A DNA stretch of 64,000 bases, taken from positions 496,001 to 560,000 of the forward strand of contig NZ_KI535368.1 of NCBI RefSeq assembly GCF_000160035.2, given 5' to 3'. Shown one piece after another: positions 1 through 6,759 of this stretch. Position 1 is the first letter of the stretch; each line of letters opens with the position of its first letter. Made by a program: the position numbers and the translations under genes. The notes beneath the pieces were generated by a model that saw only the letters and a list, made by a program, of their open reading frames with translations, was not told the origin of the DNA and ran no database searches. This stretch comes from Catonella morbi ATCC 51271. Its GTDB lineage: Bacteria; Bacillota; Clostridia; Lachnospirales; Lachnospiraceae.

Positions 1-797
1 TAAACACCATGCTTGCAGCTACTCTTGCAAAGGGAAAGACTATAATGGAAAATGTGGCAAAAGAGCCTCATGTGGTAGACGTAGCTAACTTCCTTAACAG
101 CATGGGAGCCGATATCAAGGGTGCAGGTACTGACGTAATCAGAATAGTAGGAGTAGAAAGACTTCATGGAAGCGAGTATTCCATTATACCTGATATGATA
201 GAGGCGGGAACTTATATGGTAGCCGCTGCTGCCACTAAGGGAGATGTACTTGTTAAAAACCTTATACCTAAGCACATGGAAGCAATAAGTGCAAAACTTA
301 TAGAAACAGGTGCGGAGGTTTATGAATTTGACGATGCAATCAGAGTCTGTGCTAAGAACAGGCTTAATCATACTCATGTTAAGACCTTACCTTATCCGGG
401 TTTCCCTACAGATATGCAGCCTCAGATAACCACTCTTTTAGCTATGTCAAACGGTACAAGTGTAGTTACCGAAAGTATATTTGAAAACCGCTTTAAGTTC
501 ACTGATGAACTTGCCAAAATGGGAGCAAATATCAAAGTTGAAGGCAATAGCGCCATTATAGACGGAGTAGAAAAGCTTTCAGGCGCAAAGCTCAGTTCTC
601 CAGACCTTAGAGCAGGAGCTGCCCTTGTAATAGCAGGTCTTTGTTCTGAGGAAGTAAGTGAGGTAGACCAGATAGAGTTTATCGAAAGAGGCTATGAGCA
701 TTTTGAAGAAAAGCTGAAGGAACTTGGTGCTGATATTGCAAAGATTCCTGTAGATGATGAGAAAGAGCTTATGAAGTTTAAGTTAAGGGTTGGATGA
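1..797 (+). CDS. murA: UDP-N-acetylglucosamine 1-carboxyvinyltransferase, 3' part
   Basis: The reading frame is open from base 3, so the gene begins before the window and only about the last 264 of roughly 420 residues are here. MurA transfers enolpyruvate from PEP to UDP-GlcNAc, the first committed step of peptidoglycan synthesis, in the cytoplasm. Family signatures seen are the [11 protein letters not shown] segment, [16 protein letters not shown], the [10 protein letters not shown] loop and the ENRF segment near the substrate site, followed by the [13 protein letters not shown] segment near the end. The catalytic Cys loop lies upstream and cannot be checked. A clear hairpin terminator follows directly. 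Two murA copies are common in Gram-positives and I cannot tell which this is. Confidence 0.95.
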   Translation, partial: NTMLAATLAKGKTIMENVAKEPHVVDVANFLNSMGADIKGAGTDVIRIVGVERLHGSEYSIIPDMIEAGTYMVAAAATKGDVLVKNLIPKHMEAISAKLIETGAEVYEFDDAIRVCAKNRLNHTHVKTLPYPGFPTDMQPQITTLLAMSNGTSVVTESIFENRFKFTDELAKMGANIKVEGNSAIIDGVEKLSGAKLSSPDLRAGAALVIAGLCSEEVSEVDQIEFIERGYEHFEEKLKELGADIAKIPVDDEKELMKFKLRVG

Positions 798-802
798 ATA
801 TT

Positions 803-845
803 AAAAGTGATGGAAATTGATTTTGAAGTTTCCATCACTTTTTTG
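803..845 (+). terminator. Rho-independent terminator of murA
   Basis: AAAGTGATGGAAA (804-816) pairs perfectly with TTTCCATCACTTT (829-841) around a 12-nt loop, and runs into a T tract. Because the stem is flanked by A on one side and T on the other it can also stop the convergent antitoxin transcript. Confidence 0.85.
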
Positions 846-871
846 ACTTATTTAATATCTCTAAAAATTCA

Positions 872-1147
872 TTAGCTGTGACTATCATTAATCTCATCTA
901 TACTTAAATCCTGTACACCATTTTCTTTAGCCTGTTCTCTAAGAGCAAGAAAAGTCTGCATCCCCAGTGCTTTTAATGTATCAGTACTTGTGGCTTGAAT
1001 TTCAAATGGTATTTTTCTTTCACGAACAACTGCCCTTGCAAATACATTAATCGCTGTGGTTGCATTCATTCCAAATTCTGAACAAATTATATCAAACTGT
1101 TTTTTTAAATTCTCATCCATTCTTACACTAAAAGTTGCTAAAGCCAT
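872..1147 (-). CDS. RelB/DinJ-type antitoxin, apparently without toxin
   Basis: This 91-residue protein opens with a ribbon-helix-helix segment (ATFSVRMDENLKKQFDIIC, residues 4-22) and continues with GMNATTAINVFARAVVRERKIPFEI, the signature of RelB/DinJ antitoxins that bind DNA and neutralise RelE/YafQ-type mRNA interferases. The ATG has a good ribosome site (AAGGGG, 8 nt upstream). No toxin gene fits on either side: only about 70 bases separate its stop from the murA end, and the upstream 280 bases hold no RelE-like frame. It is therefore an orphan antitoxin, perhaps a remnant of a lost module or a repressor used alone. The C-terminal part (residues 50-91) would normally bind the toxin. Confidence 0.85.
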   Translation of the reverse strand: MALATFSVRMDENLKKQFDIICSEFGMNATTAINVFARAVVRERKIPFEIQATSTDTLKALGMQTFLALREQAKENGVQDLSIDEINDSHS

Positions 1148-1219
1148 AGATAACCCCTTTATACTTACTCTCTATATATATTCACTATACCTCATTTTTT
1201 TATAAAAAATCAACATTTT

Positions 1220-1244
1220 GAACCTATTAGAACCATTTAGGTTC
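1220..1244. promoter_or_regulatory. Inverted repeat upstream of the RelB-like gene, candidate operator
   Basis: GAACCTA (1220-1226) and TAGGTTC (1238-1244) form a perfect inverted repeat, and a third GAACC (1230-1234) sits in the spacer. It lies about 75-100 bases upstream of the antitoxin ATG, where a RelB autoregulatory operator could be, but distance from any promoter is uncertain. Confidence 0.35.
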
Positions 1245-1344
1245 AATTTTTATAATTTGCTGTTTCCTTATGGAAAATGTACATCTCCTCAGTAGTCTCA
1301 ACAGTTTGGATTAATACTTTTCATAACAGCCTCCTTCCCAAAAG

Positions 1345-1428
1345 TTACCTTATAAAAAGTATAATTGCAAGTATGAAAATGCTTTTTATACTCCTGGTTA
1401 AGGCTGTAGGTATAATCAAATTAACCAT
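1345..1428 (-). pseudogene. 27-codon hydrophobic frame after blaI-like gene, possible BlaR1/M56 remnant
   Basis: An ATG one base after the stop of the BlaI-like gene starts a frame of 27 codons ending in TAA. It encodes one hydrophobic segment, beginning MVNLIIPTALTRSIKS and continuing with about ten hydrophobic residues. In bla/mec-type loci the sensor-protease gene blaR1 (M56 family) starts at exactly this place and begins with such a membrane helix. No M56 continuation or HExxH motif was recognised in the following 200 bases, so this looks like the 5' stub of a deleted sensor gene. It could instead be a chance frame. The link to M56 is inference. Confidence 0.3.
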
Positions 1429-1429
1429 A

Positions 1430-1810
1430 TCATTCCTCTTCATCAAAACTATCGATTAATTTTCTCATTTCTTCCAGCTCTTTTTTACTTACTTTTTTCT
1501 CACTGAAAAATGCCTGACAGACATTTATAATCGAGCCTTTAAATAATCTCTCTATCGCTTCCTGCTTCTGCTTTCTAAGTGCCTCCTCTCTTGAAATAAG
1601 CGGCTTTATGGTATACTTTGGATACCTCCTTGTTATTGCCCCCTTTTCAAGCAGTCTTCCAAAAAATGTGTAGCTGGAAGTCTTACCGAAGCCATATTTT
1701 TCATCTAATAACTTAGATAATTCCAATGCCTGAATCTCTCCGTTTTCATCCAAACATTCTCCCTCCCACAACATTTCCATTACTGTAAGTTCTCCGTTTG
1801 AAAAATTCAT
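1430..1810 (-). CDS. BlaI/MecI/CopY-family transcriptional repressor
   Basis: The 126-residue protein has the family's N-terminal winged helix: NGELTVMEMLWEG at residues 5-17, then a wing region FGKTSSYTFFGRLLEKGAI around residues 41-59 and a charged C-terminal helix for dimerisation. BlaI-type repressors leave DNA after cleavage by a BlaR1/MecR1 sensor protease or on metal binding. It is the last gene of a minus-strand cassette, 4 bases after the stop of a membrane-protein gene, and is followed by what may be a stub of the sensor gene. It probably controls its own cassette through the palindrome at 4148-4168, though this is inference. Neither a beta-lactamase nor a copper ATPase is nearby. 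Confidence 0.85.
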   Translation of the reverse strand: MNFSNGELTVMEMLWEGECLDENGEIQALELSKLLDEKYGFGKTSSYTFFGRLLEKGAITRRYPKYTIKPLISREEALRKQKQEAIERLFKGSIINVCQAFFSEKKVSKKELEEMRKLIDSFDEEE

Positions 1811-1814
1811 TTTA

Positions 1815-2678
1815 TTACCTCACTGTTTTCTTATTTTTATAAAAGAATATTATTATGCCACAAACAAATATAACTCCAATAAATAAAACTAATATCACTG
1901 AATTATTATTTTTAGATAAATTAGGTTTCGCAATATCTAAAAAACCATATGGTCCCGCCTCATCACCCGATATCTTAGGTAATTCATTAATATATTCTTT
2001 TATGTTTTGATAATCATACATATCATTAGTTTCCATTTTATTTGTCTTTACACGCAAGTTTTTAATCTTTTCTACACCCGGAACATCACTAAGTGGTACT
2101 ATTCCCTCAATTCTTCCATCTGTATTTGGAATCAATGCAACAGCATATCTAAAATAAGGTAATCCACCTATTAAGACCGTATCTTCAGGTACTGTGCCTA
2201 CCCTCTTCTTCAACTCTGTTCGATAATCTACTGTTTCATTTTCATAATATTTAATTGCTGTTACTTGCCACTTACCTTCGCCCTTTAAAATATTAGAACG
2301 CTCCTCATTGGTAAATTCAACATTCTCATTTAGTAGCTGTCCTTTTGATATATTAACAATTACAGTATTATTGTCCAAATATATTGGCAATTCATATATA
2401 TACCCATCAGCGCCAAAAATTTTCGGAATATCTTTAATCAAATCTATATCTTTAGAAAAAATATTCACACCAACATAAATTTTAAACACATTGTCAAAAT
2501 CTAAATCATTCTCAGTAATCTCTCTTGGTAACTTATCTTTATACAATTCATTTGTTGTCCGAATAATCTCATCCGCTAATACTGTTAAGTCATCTTCTTT
2601 TTCATTTGCAGCAAAAACTATTATAGGTGTAATTAATAATAAACAAATTGAAAATAAAAAAATTATTATTTTTTTCAT
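1815..2678 (-). CDS. Membrane-anchored extracellular protein of the BlaI cassette (second copy)
   Basis: I do not recognise a family. The 287-residue product has a signal peptide (MKKIIIFLFSICLLL, cleavage near residue 23), a roughly 230-residue polar extracellular part, and one C-terminal membrane helix (about residues 259-281) followed by a basic cytoplasmic tail. The layout and spots such as SKNNN just before the C-terminal helix and a K/E-x-PI-x-L-x segment in the middle match the upstream gene, so the two are probably distant paralogues. Its ribosome site (GAGGTGG) lies within the last codons of the upstream gene, so translation is likely coupled. Role unknown; a surface sensor or substrate of the neighbouring peptidase is conceivable. 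Confidence 0.75.
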   Translation of the reverse strand: MKKIIIFLFSICLLLITPIIVFAANEKEDDLTVLADEIIRTTNELYKDKLPREITENDLDFDNVFKIYVGVNIFSKDIDLIKDIPKIFGADGYIYELPIYLDNNTVIVNISKGQLLNENVEFTNEERSNILKGEGKWQVTAIKYYENETVDYRTELKKRVGTVPEDTVLIGGLPYFRYAVALIPNTDGRIEGIVPLSDVPGVEKIKNLRVKTNKMETNDMYDYQNIKEYINELPKISGDEAGPYGFLDIAKPNLSKNNNSVILVLFIGVIFVCGIIIFFYKNKKTVR

Positions 2679-2681
2679 AGT

Positions 2682-3491
2682 TTACCACCTCTTTTTAAGT
2701 TTTAGTAAGATGTAAATCATTATTGCAATTAACAATACCAAAATTACTACATAAGTCATATTATTATTTTTTGACACTCCATATGAAGATCCACCGCTAA
2801 ATAATTCTCTACTTGGAGATAAAGTAATATACTTATTTATTACTTCTAACATCTCATTCGATTTATATGTTTTACCATTATCAATTTCCAATAAATCATC
2901 TCTCGAGGCAAACGGGATAAAACTAATAGTATTTGTATCATCAATAACAATTAAATCCATATTCATATTAGAAATTGACAATGCATATATATTATTAAAT
3001 TCATTATTCTGTACACTGATTAAATCAAAATTTTGCTTTTGGTTAAATATATAATCAACCTGTTTTATTCCGGTCTTTGTCGTACTCGCAGTATAATATG
3101 AAAATTTGTCATTAGGAAGTTTATATACAACAGCATAATCGCATCCGTCTTTTCTCAATCTTATTGGTACTTTCCAACTATAATCATTATTATTTCTGAT
3201 ATTTTGCAACAATGTTCCATTTGAAATATTATTAATCAAATCTTCCGGTGTATAATTATAAGTCTTAACAGCTTTTGTAAAATCTATTTCAGACACCGGA
3301 TATTCATTGTAACGTAAATCAGTCCCATAAATATCCGATAACATATCATCTTGGAATTCTATTATTTTATTATATTCTTTTGAATTTTCTATGTTATCAA
3401 GGCGAAAATCATAATTTGATTGCGCTAATATTAAGTCAACAAATGTCAAATAGAATAGACAACCAATTAATATACCGAATATTTTTTTCAT
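2682..3491 (-). CDS. Membrane-anchored extracellular protein of the BlaI cassette (first copy)
   Basis: An unrecognised 269-residue protein with the same plan as the gene after it: signal peptide MKKIFGILIGCLFYLTF with cleavage near residue 23, a polar Asn/Tyr-rich extracellular domain, SKNNN and then a single membrane helix (about residues 242-263) with a short KLKKRW tail inside. A good ribosome site (AAAGGGG) precedes the ATG and itself overlaps the end of the decayed peptidase gene. The gene is distinctly more AT-rich than the core genes of the window, which together with its neighbours suggests acquired DNA. No catalytic motif or binding-domain signature is visible. Confidence 0.75.
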   Translation of the reverse strand: MKKIFGILIGCLFYLTFVDLILAQSNYDFRLDNIENSKEYNKIIEFQDDMLSDIYGTDLRYNEYPVSEIDFTKAVKTYNYTPEDLINNISNGTLLQNIRNNNDYSWKVPIRLRKDGCDYAVVYKLPNDKFSYYTASTTKTGIKQVDYIFNQKQNFDLISVQNNEFNNIYALSISNMNMDLIVIDDTNTISFIPFASRDDLLEIDNGKTYKSNEMLEVINKYITLSPSRELFSGGSSYGVSKNNNMTYVVILVLLIAIMIYILLKLKKRW

Positions 3492-3509
3492 AATTAATTA
3501 CCCCTTTCC

Positions 3510-4128
3510 CTAATTTTTATAATCATCAAAATATACAGTAAACTTACGAGTCCGACTATCATGACTCCAATTTCCAGAATCAAAGTCACTCCATGTACAA
3601 GTATATCTAGTACCATCCCAAGGATCATTTAAAGCAATTTTTTTATTTTTTTCATCATATCCTCTTATAACATAATAATGCCCTGTTGATAAATTTCTTA
3701 CAAGTGGAATTACCGGATAACCATTGTCTATAGATGTTTTAATTTTATCCCAATTCCATCTTATAAAAAAAGTTGCAGATAATTCACAGGTATTATTTGT
3801 TACATATTCTGTCGCATTCTCGGTTTCCCAAATAGTACCTGTCTCATTTGCATCACTACCTTTAACGTGTTTAACTATATCCGTTTGAGACAGACTTGAA
3901 ACCGAGTATTTATATCTACATTTCATGGTAACTTTTGCTGAGATTTGTCCAACAGGTTTCAACCTCTATGTCTGCCAGAAGAAGAAATTGTCCTTTTTTG
4001 TCAATTCATCATCCATTTAATGTGCTGCCTCATAACGGCTATCATCATTTACTTGGATTTTTAATGTGCCCTCAGGTATCTCCAACTTTTTTATAAACAA
4101 CTTATTACCATTCGTTTTTCTTTAACAT
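3510..4128 (-). pseudogene. Decayed papain/C39-like peptidase gene
   Basis: The intact 3' part (stop at 3510, open back to 3965) encodes about 150 residues with SQTDIVKHVKGSDANETG, the catalytic-His segment STGHYYVIRGYD and NDPWDG, typical of papain-like C39_2-type peptidases. Upstream the coding signal continues but is broken. An ATG at 4128 opens MLKKN and then shifts frame; NGNKLFIKKLEIPEGTLK and DDSRYEAAH follow in the 3' frame up to a TAA; MDDELTKK continues past it to a TAG. The presumed catalytic segment, ADIEVETCWTNLSKSYHEM, sits in another frame at about 3920-3995. At least three lesions separate the start from the His segment, so no active peptidase can be made. A translatable remnant could start at TTG 3962 but would lack the catalytic Cys. 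Confidence 0.7.
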
Positions 4129-4147
4129 AATATTCTCTTTTTATTTA

Positions 4148-4190
4148 TTATTCTCAATTTGAGAATAAAATTTCTAAACAATTTTGTCAA
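4148..4190 (-). promoter_or_regulatory. Promoter of the exoprotein cassette with palindromic operator over the -10
   Basis: Read on the minus strand, TTGACA (4185-4190) and TATTCT (4162-4167) are 17 bases apart, a near-consensus sigma-A promoter about 35 bases upstream of the ATG at 4128. A perfect palindrome, TTATTCTCAA (4148-4157), one centre base, TTGAGAATAA (4159-4168), covers the -10 and the start site. This is a textbook repressor position. The likely ligand is the BlaI-type protein encoded at the end of the cassette; the family's better known operators carry TACA/TGTA elements, so the sequence would be unusual. Confidence 0.7.
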
Positions 4191-4217
4191 GCATTTTTAT
4201 ATTTTTTTGTAATATAA

Positions 4218-4279
4218 ATACAAGTGTCAAAAGTATAAAAAGTTATTGAAATCTTTGTTTGAAAATTTCAATAACTTTT
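4218..4279 (-). terminator. Terminator hairpin with conserved T-rich tail
   Basis: AAAAGTTATTGAAAT (4237-4251) pairs perfectly with ATTTCAATAACTTTT (4265-4279) around a 13-nt loop. On the minus strand it follows the 175-residue protein gene ending at 4331 and runs into TTTTTATACTTTTGACACTTG. The tail (4218-4241) recurs almost exactly near 61.43 kb; see findings. Confidence 0.7.
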
Positions 4280-4330
4280 CTGGTTTATTTAAAATCATAA
4301 ATCCCTGCTTATTTATCTTTGGGATGATTT

Positions 4331-4858
4331 TTATTCTGATTGCTCCTTATTTACCACTAAGCTTTTTAATATATCCATTATTTCTTTCTCGTGTTTACTT
4401 ATTAGGGATTTGTCCTCAAAATAGACATTTGCACCATAATATCCACCGGCGTCATCCTCATCATATAATACTCCCCACGAAAAAATATCATTTCTTTTAT
4501 ATACTTTTCCCTTTATGCCGCCTTTAGTAATAAATGTTTCTTTACTATCGCTATCCTCTTCTAAGTCATCCGCAGATATTGAGCTTACCATTCTAAATAT
4601 ATATATTCTTTGATCCTTATCAGTACATTCTTTAGGATAAATATAAAAGCCTTCACCCGGCCAACATTCTCCACTTGGGGCACATTCCTCCCTATCTTCT
4701 CCATCTGCTTTCCATCCAGCCGGAATGGTAACTCTAAAATAAGCATTACCGACTTCAAAGTCATGTTCAGAATTTTTAGTTTTAACTATATAAATACCCG
4801 CCAGCACTCCTATTATAATAAAAACTATAATTATTATTGAAATATTTTTCTTTTTCAT
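4331..4858 (-). CDS. Membrane-anchored protein of unknown function
   Basis: The 175-residue product has three basic residues, a membrane helix (about residues 5-25) and then a single extracytoplasmic domain. The domain opens with NAYFRVTIPAGWKADG, a pattern common in small surface domains of PsbP-like or stress-protein type, and contains two Cys (EECAPSGECWPGEG) that could pair outside the cell plus a third one at KECTDK. It ends with an amphipathic helix (KHEKEIMDILKSLVV). There is no lipobox, so it stays as an uncleaved anchor or has a conventional signal peptide. It is transcribed away from the AAA ATPase gene and has its own terminator. No function can be assigned. Confidence 0.65.
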   Translation of the reverse strand: MKKKNISIIIIVFIIIGVLAGIYIVKTKNSEHDFEVGNAYFRVTIPAGWKADGEDREECAPSGECWPGEGFYIYPKECTDKDQRIYIFRMVSSISADDLEEDSDSKETFITKGGIKGKVYKRNDIFSWGVLYDEDDAGGYYGANVYFEDKSLISKHEKEIMDILKSLVVNKEQSE

Positions 4859-5095
4859 AATACTTTACCTCTTTCAATCAGAGATAGTGGCAAAACTACC
4901 TGTTTTTTATGTTAATATACCTGCTACCAATTAAATTTTGCAATATATTCTAAAGTCTCCATTCTTGCACCTTTGCGGATTTATTTTTCTCATAAACCCC
5001 TCTCTTTCTAACTTGTGTTATATATCTCTTAAAATATGATTTATCTCTATAATTCTTTTGGGATATATTTAATCACTATCCTCTGATTTTTTAAC

Positions 5096-6322
5096 TCAAA
5101 TGATATTACTTGGAATAAAGCAGTTATCCTCATCAATAGGTATTACTTCCTCACACATACATACTATGCCGCCTTCTCCCCTTTTTAATGAAGTCTTATC
5201 AATAACCGAGTACTTCTTTACCTCTCTTCTGTCAGGATTAGCTGATTTTTTTATTTCAATAGGATGTATCATGTCATTTTCTTCAATAAATATATCAATT
5301 TCCTTTGCATTTGAATCCCTATAATACGAAAGGTTTGCTTTTGCTTTTGAATAAGCATAAGTTTTTACAAATTCCATTACAACATAATTCTCATAATAGT
5401 GTCCGCTTGCAGCACCATTCATTAAAGTTTCAACTGACAACCATTTTGAAAGATAGGCACAAAGTGCAGTATCACAAAAGTACAGCTTTGGCATTTTTAC
5501 CAATCTTTTCAGTTCATTATTTTCAAATGGAGGAAGCAGATATATGATTCCAAGCCCCTGTACTACATTCAGCCAATTTTTAGCTGTCGTCTGAGATATA
5601 TCAGCAGCTTCAGCCAAGGTTGAATAATTTATTTGGCTAGATATAAGTGCTGCGCAGGCTGTCAAAAATTTATTAAACTTCACTGTATCGCTTATTCCAC
5701 CGACTTCTGTTGCATCACGCATAAGATAGGTTTCAATATATGAGTTAAAATATTCCTCCCTTATTTCACTGTCAGCCTCCTGTATTTCAGGCATTCCACC
5801 AGTCCATATATGTTTATATACATCAATTATGTTATTTCTTTTGAATAATTTTTGACGTTCTAATAATGCCTGTAAAGAAAAATCAGGCTCATCCTCAAGT
5901 AATATCCCTGCTTTTTCTCTTTGTGAAAGGCTATAAAGGCTTAATATACCTATTCTACCCACCATAGTCTCTCTTACCTTACTCATCATTTTATACTGCT
6001 GTGAGCCGGTAATCCAAAATCTGCCCTTTTCTTCACTTTCATCACACATAATTTTAATCTGTTCAAACAGCTCCGGTGCTTTTTGGATTTCATCTATTAA
6101 AATTGGTGGCTTATATGTCTGAAAAAATAATACGGGATCACTTTTAGCAAGCTCCCTTGCCATCCTATTATCCATGGTCACATAAGTTCTATCCGTCCCC
6201 TCCGCAAGATGTTTAAGCATTGTAGTCTTGCCCACCTGCCTTGCCCCTGTTACCAGTATAGCCTTAAAGTTTCTATTCATCTTTAGAAACTTTCTTTCTA
6301 GTTCTCTACTTTTATACTCCAT
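5096..6322 (-). CDS. AAA family ATPase with DUF4143 domain
   Basis: The 408-residue protein carries a Walker A motif (VTGARQVGKTTM, residues 24-35), a Walker B-like PPILIDEIQKAPELF (about residues 73-87), a sensor segment FWITGSQQYKMM and the C-terminal DUF4143 half ending with a restriction-endonuclease-like core (KEIDIFIEENDMIHPIEIKKS). Such ATPases are common and often multi-copy in anaerobes; their job is not known, although a link to toxin-antitoxin-like or mobile functions has been suggested. It stands alone, with its own promoter and a GAGGTGAT ribosome site. Its length is normal for the family and no lesion is seen. Confidence 0.9.
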   Translation of the reverse strand: MEYKSRELERKFLKMNRNFKAILVTGARQVGKTTMLKHLAEGTDRTYVTMDNRMARELAKSDPVLFFQTYKPPILIDEIQKAPELFEQIKIMCDESEEKGRFWITGSQQYKMMSKVRETMVGRIGILSLYSLSQREKAGILLEDEPDFSLQALLERQKLFKRNNIIDVYKHIWTGGMPEIQEADSEIREEYFNSYIETYLMRDATEVGGISDTVKFNKFLTACAALISSQINYSTLAEAADISQTTAKNWLNVVQGLGIIYLLPPFENNELKRLVKMPKLYFCDTALCAYLSKWLSVETLMNGAASGHYYENYVVMEFVKTYAYSKAKANLSYYRDSNAKEIDIFIEENDMIHPIEIKKSANPDRREVKKYSVIDKTSLKRGEGGIVCMCEEVIPIDEDNCFIPSNII

Positions 6323-6362
6323 GGTATCACCTCGTTTTTAGGAAAATTCTAAAGTCAACTTT

Positions 6363-6391
6363 ATATTATCCTAAAATTAGAAAGGTGTCAA
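6363..6391 (-). promoter_or_regulatory. Promoter of the AAA/DUF4143 ATPase gene
   Basis: Minus-strand TTGACA (6386-6391) and TAATAT (6363-6368) are separated by exactly 17 bases, about 40 bases upstream of the ATG at 6322. Confidence 0.6.
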
Positions 6392-6759
6392 CCTATGACT
6401 ATATGGCTGTCATATTCTATTTTATCTCTCTTCTGCTTATCAATTATTTCTTCTATAATATTAACAATATTCCCATCCGCTTAATAGTAGTAAATCCCAT
6501 GAGCTTCAACTTTAACTCCTAAATCTCAATTTTACTATAACATCTTCTCACACCTACATAGTGGATAGTTTATAAAAAGGATGGAAAGCCTACATTTGCT
6601 TCCATCCTTTTTATCTATTTTTTCAATCTAGGCAATTAAATTATCAAATTACTTTGCCAGAATACATTTACCTCAATATCATAGTTTACAAAGCATTTGA
6701 GTCAATCCAATAAAACACCTGTAGTAATTCTCCAAATAATTTTGACCATATTCTAGATG
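6392..6759. other. Non-coding gap with possible gene remnant and terminator
   Basis: No intact gene is seen. On the minus strand, about 6388-6530 can be read as a broken peptide (DLGVKVEAHGIYYY, stop, ADGNIVNIIEEIIDKQ) that looks coding-like, so it may be a remnant of an unidentified gene. The terminator of the amylase gene lies at 6572-6614; the rest (6615-6759) is AT-rich and featureless. Confidence 0.35.
6572..6614 (-). terminator. Terminator downstream of the amylase gene
   Basis: ATAAAAAGGATGGAA (6572-6586) pairs perfectly with TTCCATCCTTTTTAT (6600-6614) across a 13-nt loop. It lies about 145 bases after the amylase stop and has no other obvious user. Confidence 0.65.

Noticed and set aside
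1277-1459. Plus-strand hydrophobic frame of 60 codons
   Set aside because: No ribosome site, antisense to the end of the BlaI-like gene, and composition explained by AT-rich DNA.
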